Part shown: one piece after another, positions 1-7,763 of the stretch
Layout of the letters: the number at the start of each line of letters is the position of its first letter
Numbering within the stretch: position 1 is the stretch's first letter
NCBI GenBank assembly: GCA_002338615.1
Contig: DDIS01000079.1
Span: 1-22,912, forward strand
Source of the DNA: Proteobacteria bacterium UBA1844
GTDB lineage: Bacteria; Pseudomonadota; Gammaproteobacteria; Steroidobacterales; Woeseiaceae
Direction of reading: 5' to 3'
DNA length: 22,912 nucleotides
Program-made: the position numbers and the translations under genes
The notes under the pieces: generated by a model
Databases searched by the model: none
Seen by the model: only the letters and a program-made list of their open reading frames with translations
What the model was told of the DNA's origin: nothing

Positions 1-1773
1 CCAGCCGCCGCCGCTGGTGTGCGCCGCCCCACGACGAAAGCAGCTCCGGCACTTCAGCCGAGCCCCGTCAGTAATGATCCAATGGCCGGACTCATGGACG
101 ACGGACTGGGGTCCGCGTTTGATGGTGATGACTCAAGTTTCACCGAAACTGTGACGGGTCTCGTAACGAATCTCGGCAAGGCATTCAAAAAGAGGGATAA
201 ACCTGGCGTCACCCCCGATGCGAAGCCAACGGTTCCTGGTAACGCCGGTCCGGTGGCGACAGCAACGCCAGCCGTATTGCCAGCATCACCTTTTGACCGG
301 GCAAGCCCGGAAACTGCAGGCGAAGGCGAACCGCCCGGTTTGCGAAATGCGAAAGTACTGGCGGCAGGTGCTGTGTTACTGGTCGCAATCGCTGCGGCAG
401 GCTTCTGGGCGTTCAACGGCAAGGATGAGCCGGCGCCGGGCGAAGCACCGACAGCGGCACAGACGACAACATCGGAAAGCCAGCTACCGAGCCCCGCGGC
501 GGGCGCCACCAGCGCCATACCAGCCGTCGATGCAAATCGCCTGCTGGCCGAAGCAAGGCTCGCACGCGATGCCGGTCAGATCTTTAACCCAACCGGTGGC
601 AATGCCATCGAGTTGTACCTGGCGGCGGCCGTTGCAGCGCCGAGCAACAAGGCAATCGCCGCGGAACTCGCAGCCGTTATCGAGCAGGCTCTCGGCATGG
701 CGGAAAAAGCGATGCTTGAGAATCGCATCGACGATGCGGTGGCGGCAATACAGCGCATCTCCGCCGCTGATCCGGATAACACCCGCTTGCCATTCTTGTC
801 CGCACAGCTATCGCAAATGCAATTGCGCGCCAACCTGGACAGTGCAAGAGCAGCGATTCGCGATGCGCGTTTTGAAGACGCGGCCAGTGCGTTGTCGGCC
901 GCGCGAGCGCTCGGCATCACGGACAGTGCGGAAATCAGCGCAGTGAATGCAGAACTGACGGCGGCACGCAGCGCGCAGCGTGTGGACGACGTGCTGGCCA
1001 AAGCGGCCGAGCGGTTGAACCAAAACCAGTTAATTGCGCCGGCGAATGACAACGCGCGTTACTACTACGAACTGGTCCTGTCCAGTGAACCGGCAAATCC
1101 GACAGCCCTGCAAGGATTGACGGTTATCGCATCCAAGCTGGTCCTGCTGGCACGTAACGAGATTGACTCCGGTCGATTCGACGCGGCAACGGAACTGCTC
1201 GACGACGCTCGACTGCTCGATGCAGGCAGTGCAGCACTCGCAAATGCCACAGAAGCGCTCAAAGAGGCCCGCGATCGCGTGGCCGCTGACGCCCGACGCC
1301 AGGAAGCCGAGCGCCAGGCAGCGCAACGTGCCGAGAACGAACGTATTGCTGCAGAAAAGGCGGAGCAGGAACGACTCGCCGCCGAAGCAGAAGCGGCAGC
1401 GCAAGTCGATACGCCCTCAGACGAACCGGTCCCGGGCGGTGGCGTGTCCGGCGGCAATGAGTCCGCGAGAAACTCAGTGCAAGTCCAGGATTCGCCGCTA
1501 CCCGTGAGTTCACTCCAGCGCACGAAATATGTCGCGCCCAAGTATCCGCGCAGCGCAGAGCGACGCAATCTTTCGGGTTGGGTTGACGTGGTATTTACGG
1601 TTGGCGCCGACGGCAAGACGACGAATATCGAAATACGCGGCTCGGAACCTGATGACATATTCGTCGACGCGGCTTTGCGTGCAATCGAAAAATGGGAGTT
1701 CGAGCCAATTGTGGAAAATGGCATTGTGGTCGAGCGGCAGGCCGGCGTTCGCATGATGTTTGCACTCGAATAG
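1..1773 (+). CDS. tonB: TonB-family energy transducer with long helical periplasmic region (5' partial)
   Basis: The frame is open from base 1, so the gene probably begins upstream; GTG at 19 is only the first in-window start. Counting from that GTG, residues 1-110 are hydrophilic and Pro/Ala-rich. Residues 111-132 form one hydrophobic membrane helix. A Pro/Thr/Ala-rich linker follows to about 170, then about 240 residues of Ala-rich helical repeats resembling TPR. Residues about 415-470 are a charged Arg/Glu/Ala coiled coil. The last 90 residues are a TonB C-terminal domain: YPRSAERRNLSGWVDVVF, then KWEFEP, ending in a hydrophobic beta strand. TonB proteins pass proton-motive-force energy from ExbB/ExbD to outer-membrane receptors. 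The long cytoplasmic N-terminus and the repeat region are unlike classical short TonB, so this may be a specialised or regulatory version. No exbB or exbD is in view. Confidence 0.8.
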   Translation, partial: PAAAAGVRRPTTKAAPALQPSPVSNDPMAGLMDDGLGSAFDGDDSSFTETVTGLVTNLGKAFKKRDKPGVTPDAKPTVPGNAGPVATATPAVLPASPFDRASPETAGEGEPPGLRNAKVLAAGAVLLVAIAAAGFWAFNGKDEPAPGEAPTAAQTTTSESQLPSPAAGATSAIPAVDANRLLAEARLARDAGQIFNPTGGNAIELYLAAAVAAPSNKAIAAELAAVIEQALGMAEKAMLENRIDDAVAAIQRISAADPDNTRLPFLSAQLSQMQLRANLDSARAAIRDARFEDAASALSAARALGITDSAEISAVNAELTAARSAQRVDDVLAKAAERLNQNQLIAPANDNARYYYELVLSSEPANPTALQGLTVIASKLVLLARNEIDSGRFDAATELLDDARLLDAGSAALANATEALKEARDRVAADARRQEAERQAAQRAENERIAAEKAEQERLAAEAEAAAQVDTPSDEPVPGGGVSGGNESARNSVQVQDSPLPVSSLQRTKYVAPKYPRSAERRNLSGWVDVVFTVGADGKTTNIEIRGSEPDDIFVDAALRAIEKWEFEPIVENGIVVERQAGVRMMFALE

Positions 1774-1871
1774 ATTTTGACGCTCGGCGCACAAGACTTC
1801 ACGGAAGTGGACTAGGCCCACGAATCCCGTTAATCTAGACTCGATTTAAGGGAAAAAATAAGGCTGAATCC

Positions 1872-2552
1872 GTGTCAGATCAAGCGCTTGGACTGTATGG
1901 CCAGCAAGCCAGAAAGCAACAACAGCGCTCGGTGGTTACGCAGGATAAATTGCTGGATGCAGCGACCGAGGCGTTTTCGGAAAATGGCTTCAAAGGTACC
2001 TCTACACGCGAGATCGCCGATCGAGCGGGTGTTCATCACCCCCTGATCACCTATCATTTCAAAAACAAGGAACAGCTCTGGCGATCCGCGACCGATCGCA
2101 TTTTTCGTGAATTCAACCGGGCACTTGCCAGGGGCATCGCTGATATTCCGGCGTCCGAGCCGCGAAAGCGCGCCGAAACCTTTATCCGGACCTACGTGCG
2201 CTATGCACATCGCCAGCCAGCCCTGCACAAGATCATCTTGCAGGAGTCGAGTTACCCCAGCGAGCGACTGGAATGGCTCATCGAGCGGCACTTGAAACCC
2301 TTGTGTGACGAGTCTGTCCGCTATCTCAAGGAACTGCAGGGTATTGGCATCGCGCAGCCGGGCAATCCCGCACTGCTGTTTAATATGATTCGCGTGTCTG
2401 CGGGCGGTCTCTTGGCCTTATCGCTTGAGATCAAGGGTACGAGCGCGATCGACTTCGATTCGGACGGCGCACTGAACGAACTGTCCGACATGATCATCCA
2501 GTGCTTTCTGGGCGGCAAGTCTACCGACAATCCAATCCGCGCAGGCTCCTAG
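1872..2552 (+). CDS. TetR/AcrR-family transcriptional regulator
   Basis: A 226-residue protein starting at GTG, with an AAGG-like purine stretch about 8 bases upstream. Residues about 22-70 are a TetR_N DNA-binding domain: a first helix containing LLDAATEAFSENGF, then a helix-turn-helix (STREIADRAGVHHPLITYHF), with the usual YHFKNKEQLW ending. The C-terminal 150 residues are helical and would form the ligand-binding and dimer domain; the ligand cannot be read from sequence. TetR proteins usually repress nearby genes. The neighbours are the tonB-like gene 98 bases upstream on the same strand and a convergent oxidoreductase downstream, so a target is not obvious. The family call is firm and the function is unknown. 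Confidence 0.9.
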   Translation: MSDQALGLYGQQARKQQQRSVVTQDKLLDAATEAFSENGFKGTSTREIADRAGVHHPLITYHFKNKEQLWRSATDRIFREFNRALARGIADIPASEPRKRAETFIRTYVRYAHRQPALHKIILQESSYPSERLEWLIERHLKPLCDESVRYLKELQGIGIAQPGNPALLFNMIRVSAGGLLALSLEIKGTSAIDFDSDGALNELSDMIIQCFLGGKSTDNPIRAGS

Positions 2553-2600
2553 CCCGGGCTGACTGCAGTCTCAACGGCGCTCCTGCGTCGCTGTTTCATT

Positions 2601-2632
2601 GGTACAAGGCATTTTCGGTACAAGACATTTTC
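2601..2632. repeat. 16-bp tandem direct duplication between convergent genes
   Basis: Bases 2601-2616 (ggtacaaggcattttc) are repeated at once as 2617-2632 (ggtacaagacattttc), with one difference. The pair lies in the 84-bp gap between the convergent regulator and oxidoreductase genes. It looks like a slippage duplication; no hairpin terminator was seen in this gap. Confidence 0.75.
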
Positions 2633-2636
2633 CGGA

Positions 2637-3746
2637 TTAATCGATCATCAGCAGTACTTTTCCGCGCGCATGACCTTCTTCAAGGTAGCGCATCGCGGCC
2701 GCAGTCTCGCTCAAGGGATAGCGCCGATCGATGACGGGATCCAGCTCGCCGTTCGAGATGAGGTCTCCCACGATCACAAGATCGGACTGGTCGAGATTCG
2801 CAAGTAAACTTACAAAGGCCTGGCTGACGAAAGGCGAAAGGAACAGCGCCTTGATCGGACTGGCCAGTGGCCCGACCCAGTTGCCTGCGTCCGGCCCGCC
2901 TCCGCCTATTAACACGCAAATACCTTCCTCCCGCATTGCCGATCGAAGATCCAGCAGCGCGTGATTGCCAACCAGGTCAAGAATCAGGTCGTAACGCTCG
3001 CTTCCTTGCGTAAAGTCGTCCACCGCATAATCGATCACGTGATCCGCACCGATCGCCCGTAACATTGCGTGGTTACGAGCGCTGCTTACACCCGTTACCT
3101 CGGCGCCAAGAGATTTTGCGATCTGCACGGCAAATGTTCCTACCCCACCCGATGCACCATTGATCAGCACCTTCTGGCCGGGCTGTAAATGGCCGGCATC
3201 ACGCAAGCCCTGCAACGCGGTCGTTGCGGCGATACCGACGCTGGCTGCCTGCTCGAAACTAACATCGGCGGGCATTTTCACTATCGCCTTCTCATCAGGG
3301 ACCACAACATACTCGGCAAAGGCGCCATTGCGGCCGCCAAACACCCTGTCGCCTGGCTTGAACCGAGTTACCTTGTTACCTACTGCCGCAACGACCCCGG
3401 CGAAATCGACGCCCATTTTCGTGTCTTGCGGGAAACGGAGCCCGTTGCCGACACGCACAAGGTATGGCGTACCGCGCATGTAGTGCCAATCGAGCGGGTT
3501 GAGCGCCGCCGCATGTACCCGGACAAGAACTTCATTGTCGGCAGGATCAGGCTTTCTTTCGTCTCCGTAGCGCAAAACATCGGCTGTGCCGTATTCACAG
3601 TAGCTGATTGCTTTCATCCGCTCGCCGTCGGCGCCAGCACTGTCACAAACATTGTCCGATGAGAGGTATGCAAACAGCGTGACGAGAATTCCGACGCCTG
3701 CAACAGCGGCGAGCAGGCCAGCGGCCCAGAGCAAAATACGTTTCAA
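2637..3746 (-). CDS. Membrane-anchored zinc-independent MDR oxidoreductase (quinone reductase-like)
   Basis: A 369-residue medium-chain dehydrogenase/reductase. Residues 1-28 form a hydrophobic N-terminal helix (signal anchor). The catalytic part starts near residue 44 with MKAISYCEYG and has the family signatures AALNPLDWHYMRG, GVDFAGVVAAVG and the NADP-binding NGASGGVG at 196-203. Zinc-ligand cysteines of true alcohol dehydrogenases are not apparent, which fits the quinone-oxidoreductase-like branch. The likely reaction is NADPH-dependent reduction of a quinone or enone, substrate unknown. The start is TTG at 3746 with AAGGGA about 8 bases upstream. A soluble version could start at ATG 3617, but the ribosome site and the clear helix favour the TTG. 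It follows the XdhC-family gene by 42 bases on the same strand and may share its transcript. Confidence 0.85.
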   Translation of the reverse strand: MKRILLWAAGLLAAVAGVGILVTLFAYLSSDNVCDSAGADGERMKAISYCEYGTADVLRYGDERKPDPADNEVLVRVHAAALNPLDWHYMRGTPYLVRVGNGLRFPQDTKMGVDFAGVVAAVGNKVTRFKPGDRVFGGRNGAFAEYVVVPDEKAIVKMPADVSFEQAASVGIAATTALQGLRDAGHLQPGQKVLINGASGGVGTFAVQIAKSLGAEVTGVSSARNHAMLRAIGADHVIDYAVDDFTQGSERYDLILDLVGNHALLDLRSAMREEGICVLIGGGGPDAGNWVGPLASPIKALFLSPFVSQAFVSLLANLDQSDLVIVGDLISNGELDPVIDRRYPLSETAAAMRYLEEGHARGKVLLMID

Positions 3747-3788
3747 AAGAACATTCCCTTTCGGATTTGGTGAATTATGCCTGCCGGT

Positions 3789-4844
3789 TCAAGTCGCTGC
3801 GAGGTGCTGCTGCATTTCGGCAACGATCGACAATGCGATTGCAGCAGGCCCCCGGCCTCCCAGATCGAGTCCCGCCGGACCGCGCAGGCGCGGGCGCAGT
3901 GCATTGGCCGCATCACCCAGTTCCGACAGCAGGCGATTGCGCCGGCCCGGGGGGCCGAGCAAGCCGATGTACCCGATCGTTGAATGCGCCAGTTGTGCGA
4001 GATAGCTGCGATCGCTTGCAAGGTGATGGCTCATCACCACCGCGAGATCAAACTCGTTCAATCTGATTGCATTGCCGATTTCGGCTGCATTGACGCACAG
4101 ACTGCGTTCGGCAGTTTCAAAGTCGTTATTGTCGATGTAGGCCGGTCGGTGATCGGCAACCGTGCACAACCAGCCGACTTCAGCAGCCAGCCGGACGACC
4201 GGTTCCGCATCGAGCCCCGCACCCAGCACAAGCAACCGCGGTACCGGCTGAATCGGCGTATCGAGTAGCGTCAGTGCAGACTCCCCTACCAGCATGTTAG
4301 TGACACCGGGCGAGCAGGCTACGGCTTCTTGCGCGGCATGGGTAACTGCATCGCGCGCGGCATCATCGAAGCCGAAATTTTGTACGTGCCCGTCCACAAG
4401 CAACAGCGTTGCGCCCGCCGGCGCGCCCTCGTATTTGGACTCGATCACGGTAATCGCGCGCGCCCGCTCCCGGCCGAGCTCCAGTCTGGAGATGCTCTGG
4501 AAAGGTTCGTAGTCCTGCCGTGCCGTGATCGCCTGCATGAAGATGCGCATCAAGCCGTCACAGCCGACACCCAGTCCCCAAAGTTCGTCGTCGTTCGAGG
4601 AAAGATCGTAGCTCGCAAACTGCGCCTGTCCCGACTCCAGCACCACCTGTGCCCGAATCGCGAGATCTCCCTCGAGACAACCACCGGACAGCATGCCCTG
4701 AAATATGCCGTTGCCGTCAATTAACATGCGCGCGCCGGCTTTGCTGTAGGTCGATCCTTTGGTCTCGAACACCGTCGCGAGCGCCAGCGGTTCACCGCGT
4801 CCCGCGCGCGACGCAAAAAAAGCCTGTAGCTTTCGATGATTCAA
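3789..4844 (-). CDS. xdhC: XdhC/CoxI-family protein (molybdoenzyme maturation factor)
   Basis: A 351-residue protein with both XdhC parts. The N-terminal XdhC_CoxI region has ATVFETKGSTYSKAGARM (23-40), SGGCLEGDL (53-61) and GVGCDG (92-97). The C-terminal Rossmann-like XdhC_C part has LLVLGAGLDAEPV (204-216), YIGLLGPPGRRNRLL and GLDLGGRGPAAIALSI. The family binds molybdenum cofactor and inserts it, sulfurated, into xanthine-dehydrogenase or CO-dehydrogenase-type enzymes. The start is TTG at 4844 with GAGG about 8 bases upstream; the first downstream ATG would remove the conserved N-terminal motif, so TTG is preferred. No molybdoenzyme subunit is in the window, so the client must be elsewhere. 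The gene diverges from trxA across 163 bases. Confidence 0.88.
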   Translation of the reverse strand: MNHRKLQAFFASRAGRGEPLALATVFETKGSTYSKAGARMLIDGNGIFQGMLSGGCLEGDLAIRAQVVLESGQAQFASYDLSSNDDELWGLGVGCDGLMRIFMQAITARQDYEPFQSISRLELGRERARAITVIESKYEGAPAGATLLLVDGHVQNFGFDDAARDAVTHAAQEAVACSPGVTNMLVGESALTLLDTPIQPVPRLLVLGAGLDAEPVVRLAAEVGWLCTVADHRPAYIDNNDFETAERSLCVNAAEIGNAIRLNEFDLAVVMSHHLASDRSYLAQLAHSTIGYIGLLGPPGRRNRLLSELGDAANALRPRLRGPAGLDLGGRGPAAIALSIVAEMQQHLAAT

Positions 4845-5007
4845 GTGCCGGACCTCAAAAATTCAGTGTCTGTAAAGACGTCACAACATGGTCCCACAAT
4901 CGACCGCAATTACAAAACACGCTTGAAAGCCATGAAAACGCTCCCACATTCGCTAACTACGGACATAATCAATACAGGCCATCGCGCCGATTTTCTGGAG
5001 AAACAGG
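4845..5007. promoter_or_regulatory. Divergent spacer between xdhC and trxA
   Basis: This 163-bp A/T-richer spacer must carry the start signals of both divergent genes. On the plus strand, cataat (4964-4969) is a possible -10 for trxA, but I see no convincing -35 at the right distance. GGAG precedes the trxA ATG. On the minus strand, GAGG precedes the xdhC TTG. No operator palindrome stands out. Confidence 0.3.
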
Positions 5008-5349
5008 ATGAATGATGCAAGGAACCAACCGGTAGCGGTAACGGACAGCAACTTTGACGACGAGGTGCTGAAATCTGAGCAACCTGTATTGGTCGATTTC
5101 TGGGCCGAGTGGTGCGCGCCGTGTCGCGCGCTGGGGCCAGTCATCGATTCCCTGTCCGATGATTTCGCGGGACGCGCACGTATCGCCAAAGTCGATGTCG
5201 ACGCCAACCAGGCAATAGCAGCACGATACGGTATTCGTTCAATTCCGACCGTCATGCTGTTTCACAAGGGCCAGTTGGTGGATACATTCGTTGGTGTTCG
5301 CCCCAAAGGCGATTACTCCGCAGCGCTTGAAAAGACTGCGCTTGCCTGA
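5008..5349 (+). CDS. trxA: Thioredoxin with WCAPC active site
   Basis: A 113-residue single-domain thioredoxin, the normal length for the family. The redox site is WCAPC at residues 35-39, where classical thioredoxin 1 has WCGPC. The cis-proline loop SIPT (Pro80), the KVDVDAN strand and the IPTVMLFHKGQ segment are all present. It has no signal peptide, so it should act in the cytoplasm as a disulfide reductant recycled by thioredoxin reductase, which is not in this window. GGAG lies just upstream of the ATG. It is convergent with agmatinase, with only 22 bases between the stops and no visible terminator. The Ala at the Gly position may shift the redox potential slightly. Confidence 0.92.
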   Translation: MNDARNQPVAVTDSNFDDEVLKSEQPVLVDFWAEWCAPCRALGPVIDSLSDDFAGRARIAKVDVDANQAIAARYGIRSIPTVMLFHKGQLVDTFVGVRPKGDYSAALEKTALA

Positions 5350-5371
5350 CCGCTTACCGTCACGAACGCAG

Positions 5372-6325
5372 TCAATTCGTAGCCGGCCGCGACGCATACA
5401 GGTACAGCATTTCCATTGCCAGGTGTACGGCAGCCAGCGAGGTAATTTCCGCGACGTCGTATTGCGGTGCAACCTCGACCACGTCCATGCCGACAATATT
5501 AATCCCCGCCAGACCACGCAGAATCGATAGCGCCTGGTACGTGCTGAGCCCGCCGCACACGGGCGTACCCGTGCCTGGCGCAAAGCTGGGGTCCAGGCAA
5601 TCGATATCGAACGTCAGGTAAACGGGTTGGCCAACCAGTACGCGCTTGATTTCATCAATAACAGCGGCAATGCCGTTCGTATGCACCCATGGCGCGTCGA
5701 GAGTATGAAAACCCAGCGTGTCAGGATTGCTGGTACGCAGACCCACCTGTACTGATCGAGACGGATCCACGATGCCCTCTTTCGCGGCCCAATAGAACAT
5801 TGTGCCGTGATCGACCCGGCCCGGCGCATCGTTCCAGGTGTCACTGTGCGCGTCAAAATGTAGCAGCGAGAGGCCTTTGCCGTGCTTTTTGGCGTGCGCT
5901 TTCAAGAGTGGATAGCTCACGAAGTGGTCGCCACCAAGACTGAGCAGGCCGGGACCCTCGTTGATAATTGCAAACGCGTGATCTTCAATCGAGGCCGGCA
6001 CGGTTTCCGGCCTGCCGAAATCGAAGACGCAGTCGCCGCAATCGACGACGGCGAGCTTGTCGAACGGATCGAACGGCATACCGTAGGGCCGCTCCCAGGC
6101 AAGCATCGTCGACGCCGCCCGGATCGAACGCGGCCCGAAGCGTGCGCCCGGCCTGTTCGTGGTCGCGGTATCGAGCGGCACACCCGTAACTGCAACGTCA
6201 ACACCCGCCAAGTCGCGACTGTATTTTCGCCGCATAAACGAGGTGACGCCCGCGTACGTTACCTCAGGGTTTGTTCCATACAGGCTCTCTCGGTGCAAAG
6301 CATAGTCACCTGCGCATTTTTCCAT
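5372..6325 (-). CDS. speB: Agmatinase-family ureohydrolase
   Basis: A 317-residue ureohydrolase that should hydrolyse agmatine to putrescine and urea. The two-manganese site is complete: GGDHF (His134), HFDAHSD (Asp158, His160, Asp162) and TFDIDCLDP (Asp240, Asp242). The N-terminal signature GVPLDTATTNRPGARFGPRSIR is also typical. Other ureohydrolases such as guanidinobutyrase share these motifs, so substrate choice rests on context: it is the last gene of a putrescine-use operon, 35 bases after the aminotransferase. GGGGA lies about 5 bases before the ATG. Agmatine would come from arginine decarboxylation; no decarboxylase is in the window. Confidence 0.88.
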   Translation of the reverse strand: MEKCAGDYALHRESLYGTNPEVTYAGVTSFMRRKYSRDLAGVDVAVTGVPLDTATTNRPGARFGPRSIRAASTMLAWERPYGMPFDPFDKLAVVDCGDCVFDFGRPETVPASIEDHAFAIINEGPGLLSLGGDHFVSYPLLKAHAKKHGKGLSLLHFDAHSDTWNDAPGRVDHGTMFYWAAKEGIVDPSRSVQVGLRTSNPDTLGFHTLDAPWVHTNGIAAVIDEIKRVLVGQPVYLTFDIDCLDPSFAPGTGTPVCGGLSTYQALSILRGLAGINIVGMDVVEVAPQYDVAEITSLAAVHLAMEMLYLYASRPATN

Positions 6326-6360
6326 TGGCTTCCCCGCTACTTACCGCGCAGGCCGCTGGC

Positions 6361-7746
6361 TCAGGCCAACAGTTCCTGTTGCGTAAGATCAAGGCAACGC
6401 CAGGCGACTTCGACCAGCCTGTCCGCCTGTGCACGAGACAACGTGAACGGCGGTGCCGCAATGATAGTATCGCCGACAGCGCGCATGACCACGCCATTCG
6501 CAACGAGGTGGTCGCGACACAATGGCCCGGCTCCGCGCTTCGCGTCAAAGCGCTGCATCGGTTCCTTGTTACTCACAATTTCAAACGCACCCATCAAACC
6601 AACCATGCGCGCTTCCCCGACCAAAGGATGATCCTCGAGTGTCGCCCAGCGCTGCTGCAAGTAGGGGCCGATGTCGTCGCGAATTCGCTGCACCAGGCCC
6701 TCTTTTTGGATCAGCTTCACATTCGCGATCGCAACCGCGCAGGAAGCGGGATGACCCGAATACGTATAGCCGTGGTAGAACTCGCCACCTTTATCGATCA
6801 GAACATCGGCCACGCGGTCGCCAACAAGCACGCCACCCAATGGCAGGTACCCGGAGGTAACACCTTTGGCAAACGTCATGAAATCCGGACGGGTGCCGAA
6901 GTAATCCGCGCCAAACCATTCACCCAGCCGCCCAAAGCCCGTGATGACCTCGTCCGACACGAGCAGGATGCCGTATTCATCACAGATTCGCTGGATCTCG
7001 GGCCAGTAGCTGTCCGGCGGAATAATGACGCCGCCCGCACCCTGGATCGGTTCGCCGATAAAAGCCGCGACCTTCCCGGCGCCAACTTCGTTGATTTTTT
7101 CCTCGAGCCGCCGCGCCATTGCAAGACCAAACTCCGCAGGTGACAGGCTGCGATCACTGCCAAACCAGTAGGGTTGTTCAATGTGCACGACATCCGGCAG
7201 GCGCACCATCTGCTCGTGCATCGCTTTCATACCACCGAGCGTCGCTGCTGCAACGGTAGAGCCGTGATACGCGTTAACCCGGCTGATGATGACGCGGCGC
7301 TCAGGCTGCTCCATGAGATCCCAGTAGCGGCGCACCATACGTACGATGGTGTCGTTCGATTCCGAGCCGGAGCCGGCAAAAAACACGCGATTAAACTGTG
7401 GCTGACTAATCTCGGCCAACAGCGTTGCAAGTTCTATCGCCGGCGGATGCGCGCATTGGAAAAAATTGTTGTAGTACGGTAGTTCACGCAGTTGCGCTGT
7501 TGCGGCCGCGACCAGTTCCTCGCGCCCATAACCCAGGTTCACGCACCAGAGCCCCGACATGCCGTCGAGAATCTCATTGCCATCGACGTCATAGATGTAG
7601 CAGCCATCGGCACGTGAAATGATACGTGAGCGCTTCTGGTGCAAATCCTTGTGATCCGTAAACGGATGCAGGTGGTGCTCTTTGTCGAGATTCTGCCACT
7701 CTGTGCGCGTGCGCGGAGACTGCGTGTTTTTTTCAATTGCGGCCAT
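6361..7746 (-). CDS. spuC: Class III PLP aminotransferase, putrescine/polyamine type (SpuC-like)
   Basis: A 461-residue class III (omega) aminotransferase. Visible motifs are SGLWCVNLGYGREEL near 64-78, the phosphate-binding GSGSESND (125-132), NAYHGST (158-164), SDEVITGFGR (264-273) and the PLP Schiff-base lysine in FAKGVTSGYLPLGG (Lys294). SpuC of Pseudomonas transaminates putrescine with pyruvate to give 4-aminobutanal (pyrroline) and alanine. The position here, right after the puuA-like gene (17-base gap, GAGG about 10 bases before the ATG) and before agmatinase, supports the same role. Related enzymes act on beta-alanine, taurine or GABA, so the exact amine is an inference from context. 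Confidence 0.87.
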   Translation of the reverse strand: MAAIEKNTQSPRTRTEWQNLDKEHHLHPFTDHKDLHQKRSRIISRADGCYIYDVDGNEILDGMSGLWCVNLGYGREELVAAATAQLRELPYYNNFFQCAHPPAIELATLLAEISQPQFNRVFFAGSGSESNDTIVRMVRRYWDLMEQPERRVIISRVNAYHGSTVAAATLGGMKAMHEQMVRLPDVVHIEQPYWFGSDRSLSPAEFGLAMARRLEEKINEVGAGKVAAFIGEPIQGAGGVIIPPDSYWPEIQRICDEYGILLVSDEVITGFGRLGEWFGADYFGTRPDFMTFAKGVTSGYLPLGGVLVGDRVADVLIDKGGEFYHGYTYSGHPASCAVAIANVKLIQKEGLVQRIRDDIGPYLQQRWATLEDHPLVGEARMVGLMGAFEIVSNKEPMQRFDAKRGAGPLCRDHLVANGVVMRAVGDTIIAAPPFTLSRAQADRLVEVAWRCLDLTQQELLA

Positions 7747-7763
7747 GTTTCAGAAACCTCAAA

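Noticed and set aside
5882..7143. Plus-strand open frames antisense to agmatinase and aminotransferase
   Set aside because: Their translations lack domains and the opposite-strand genes have complete catalytic motifs.
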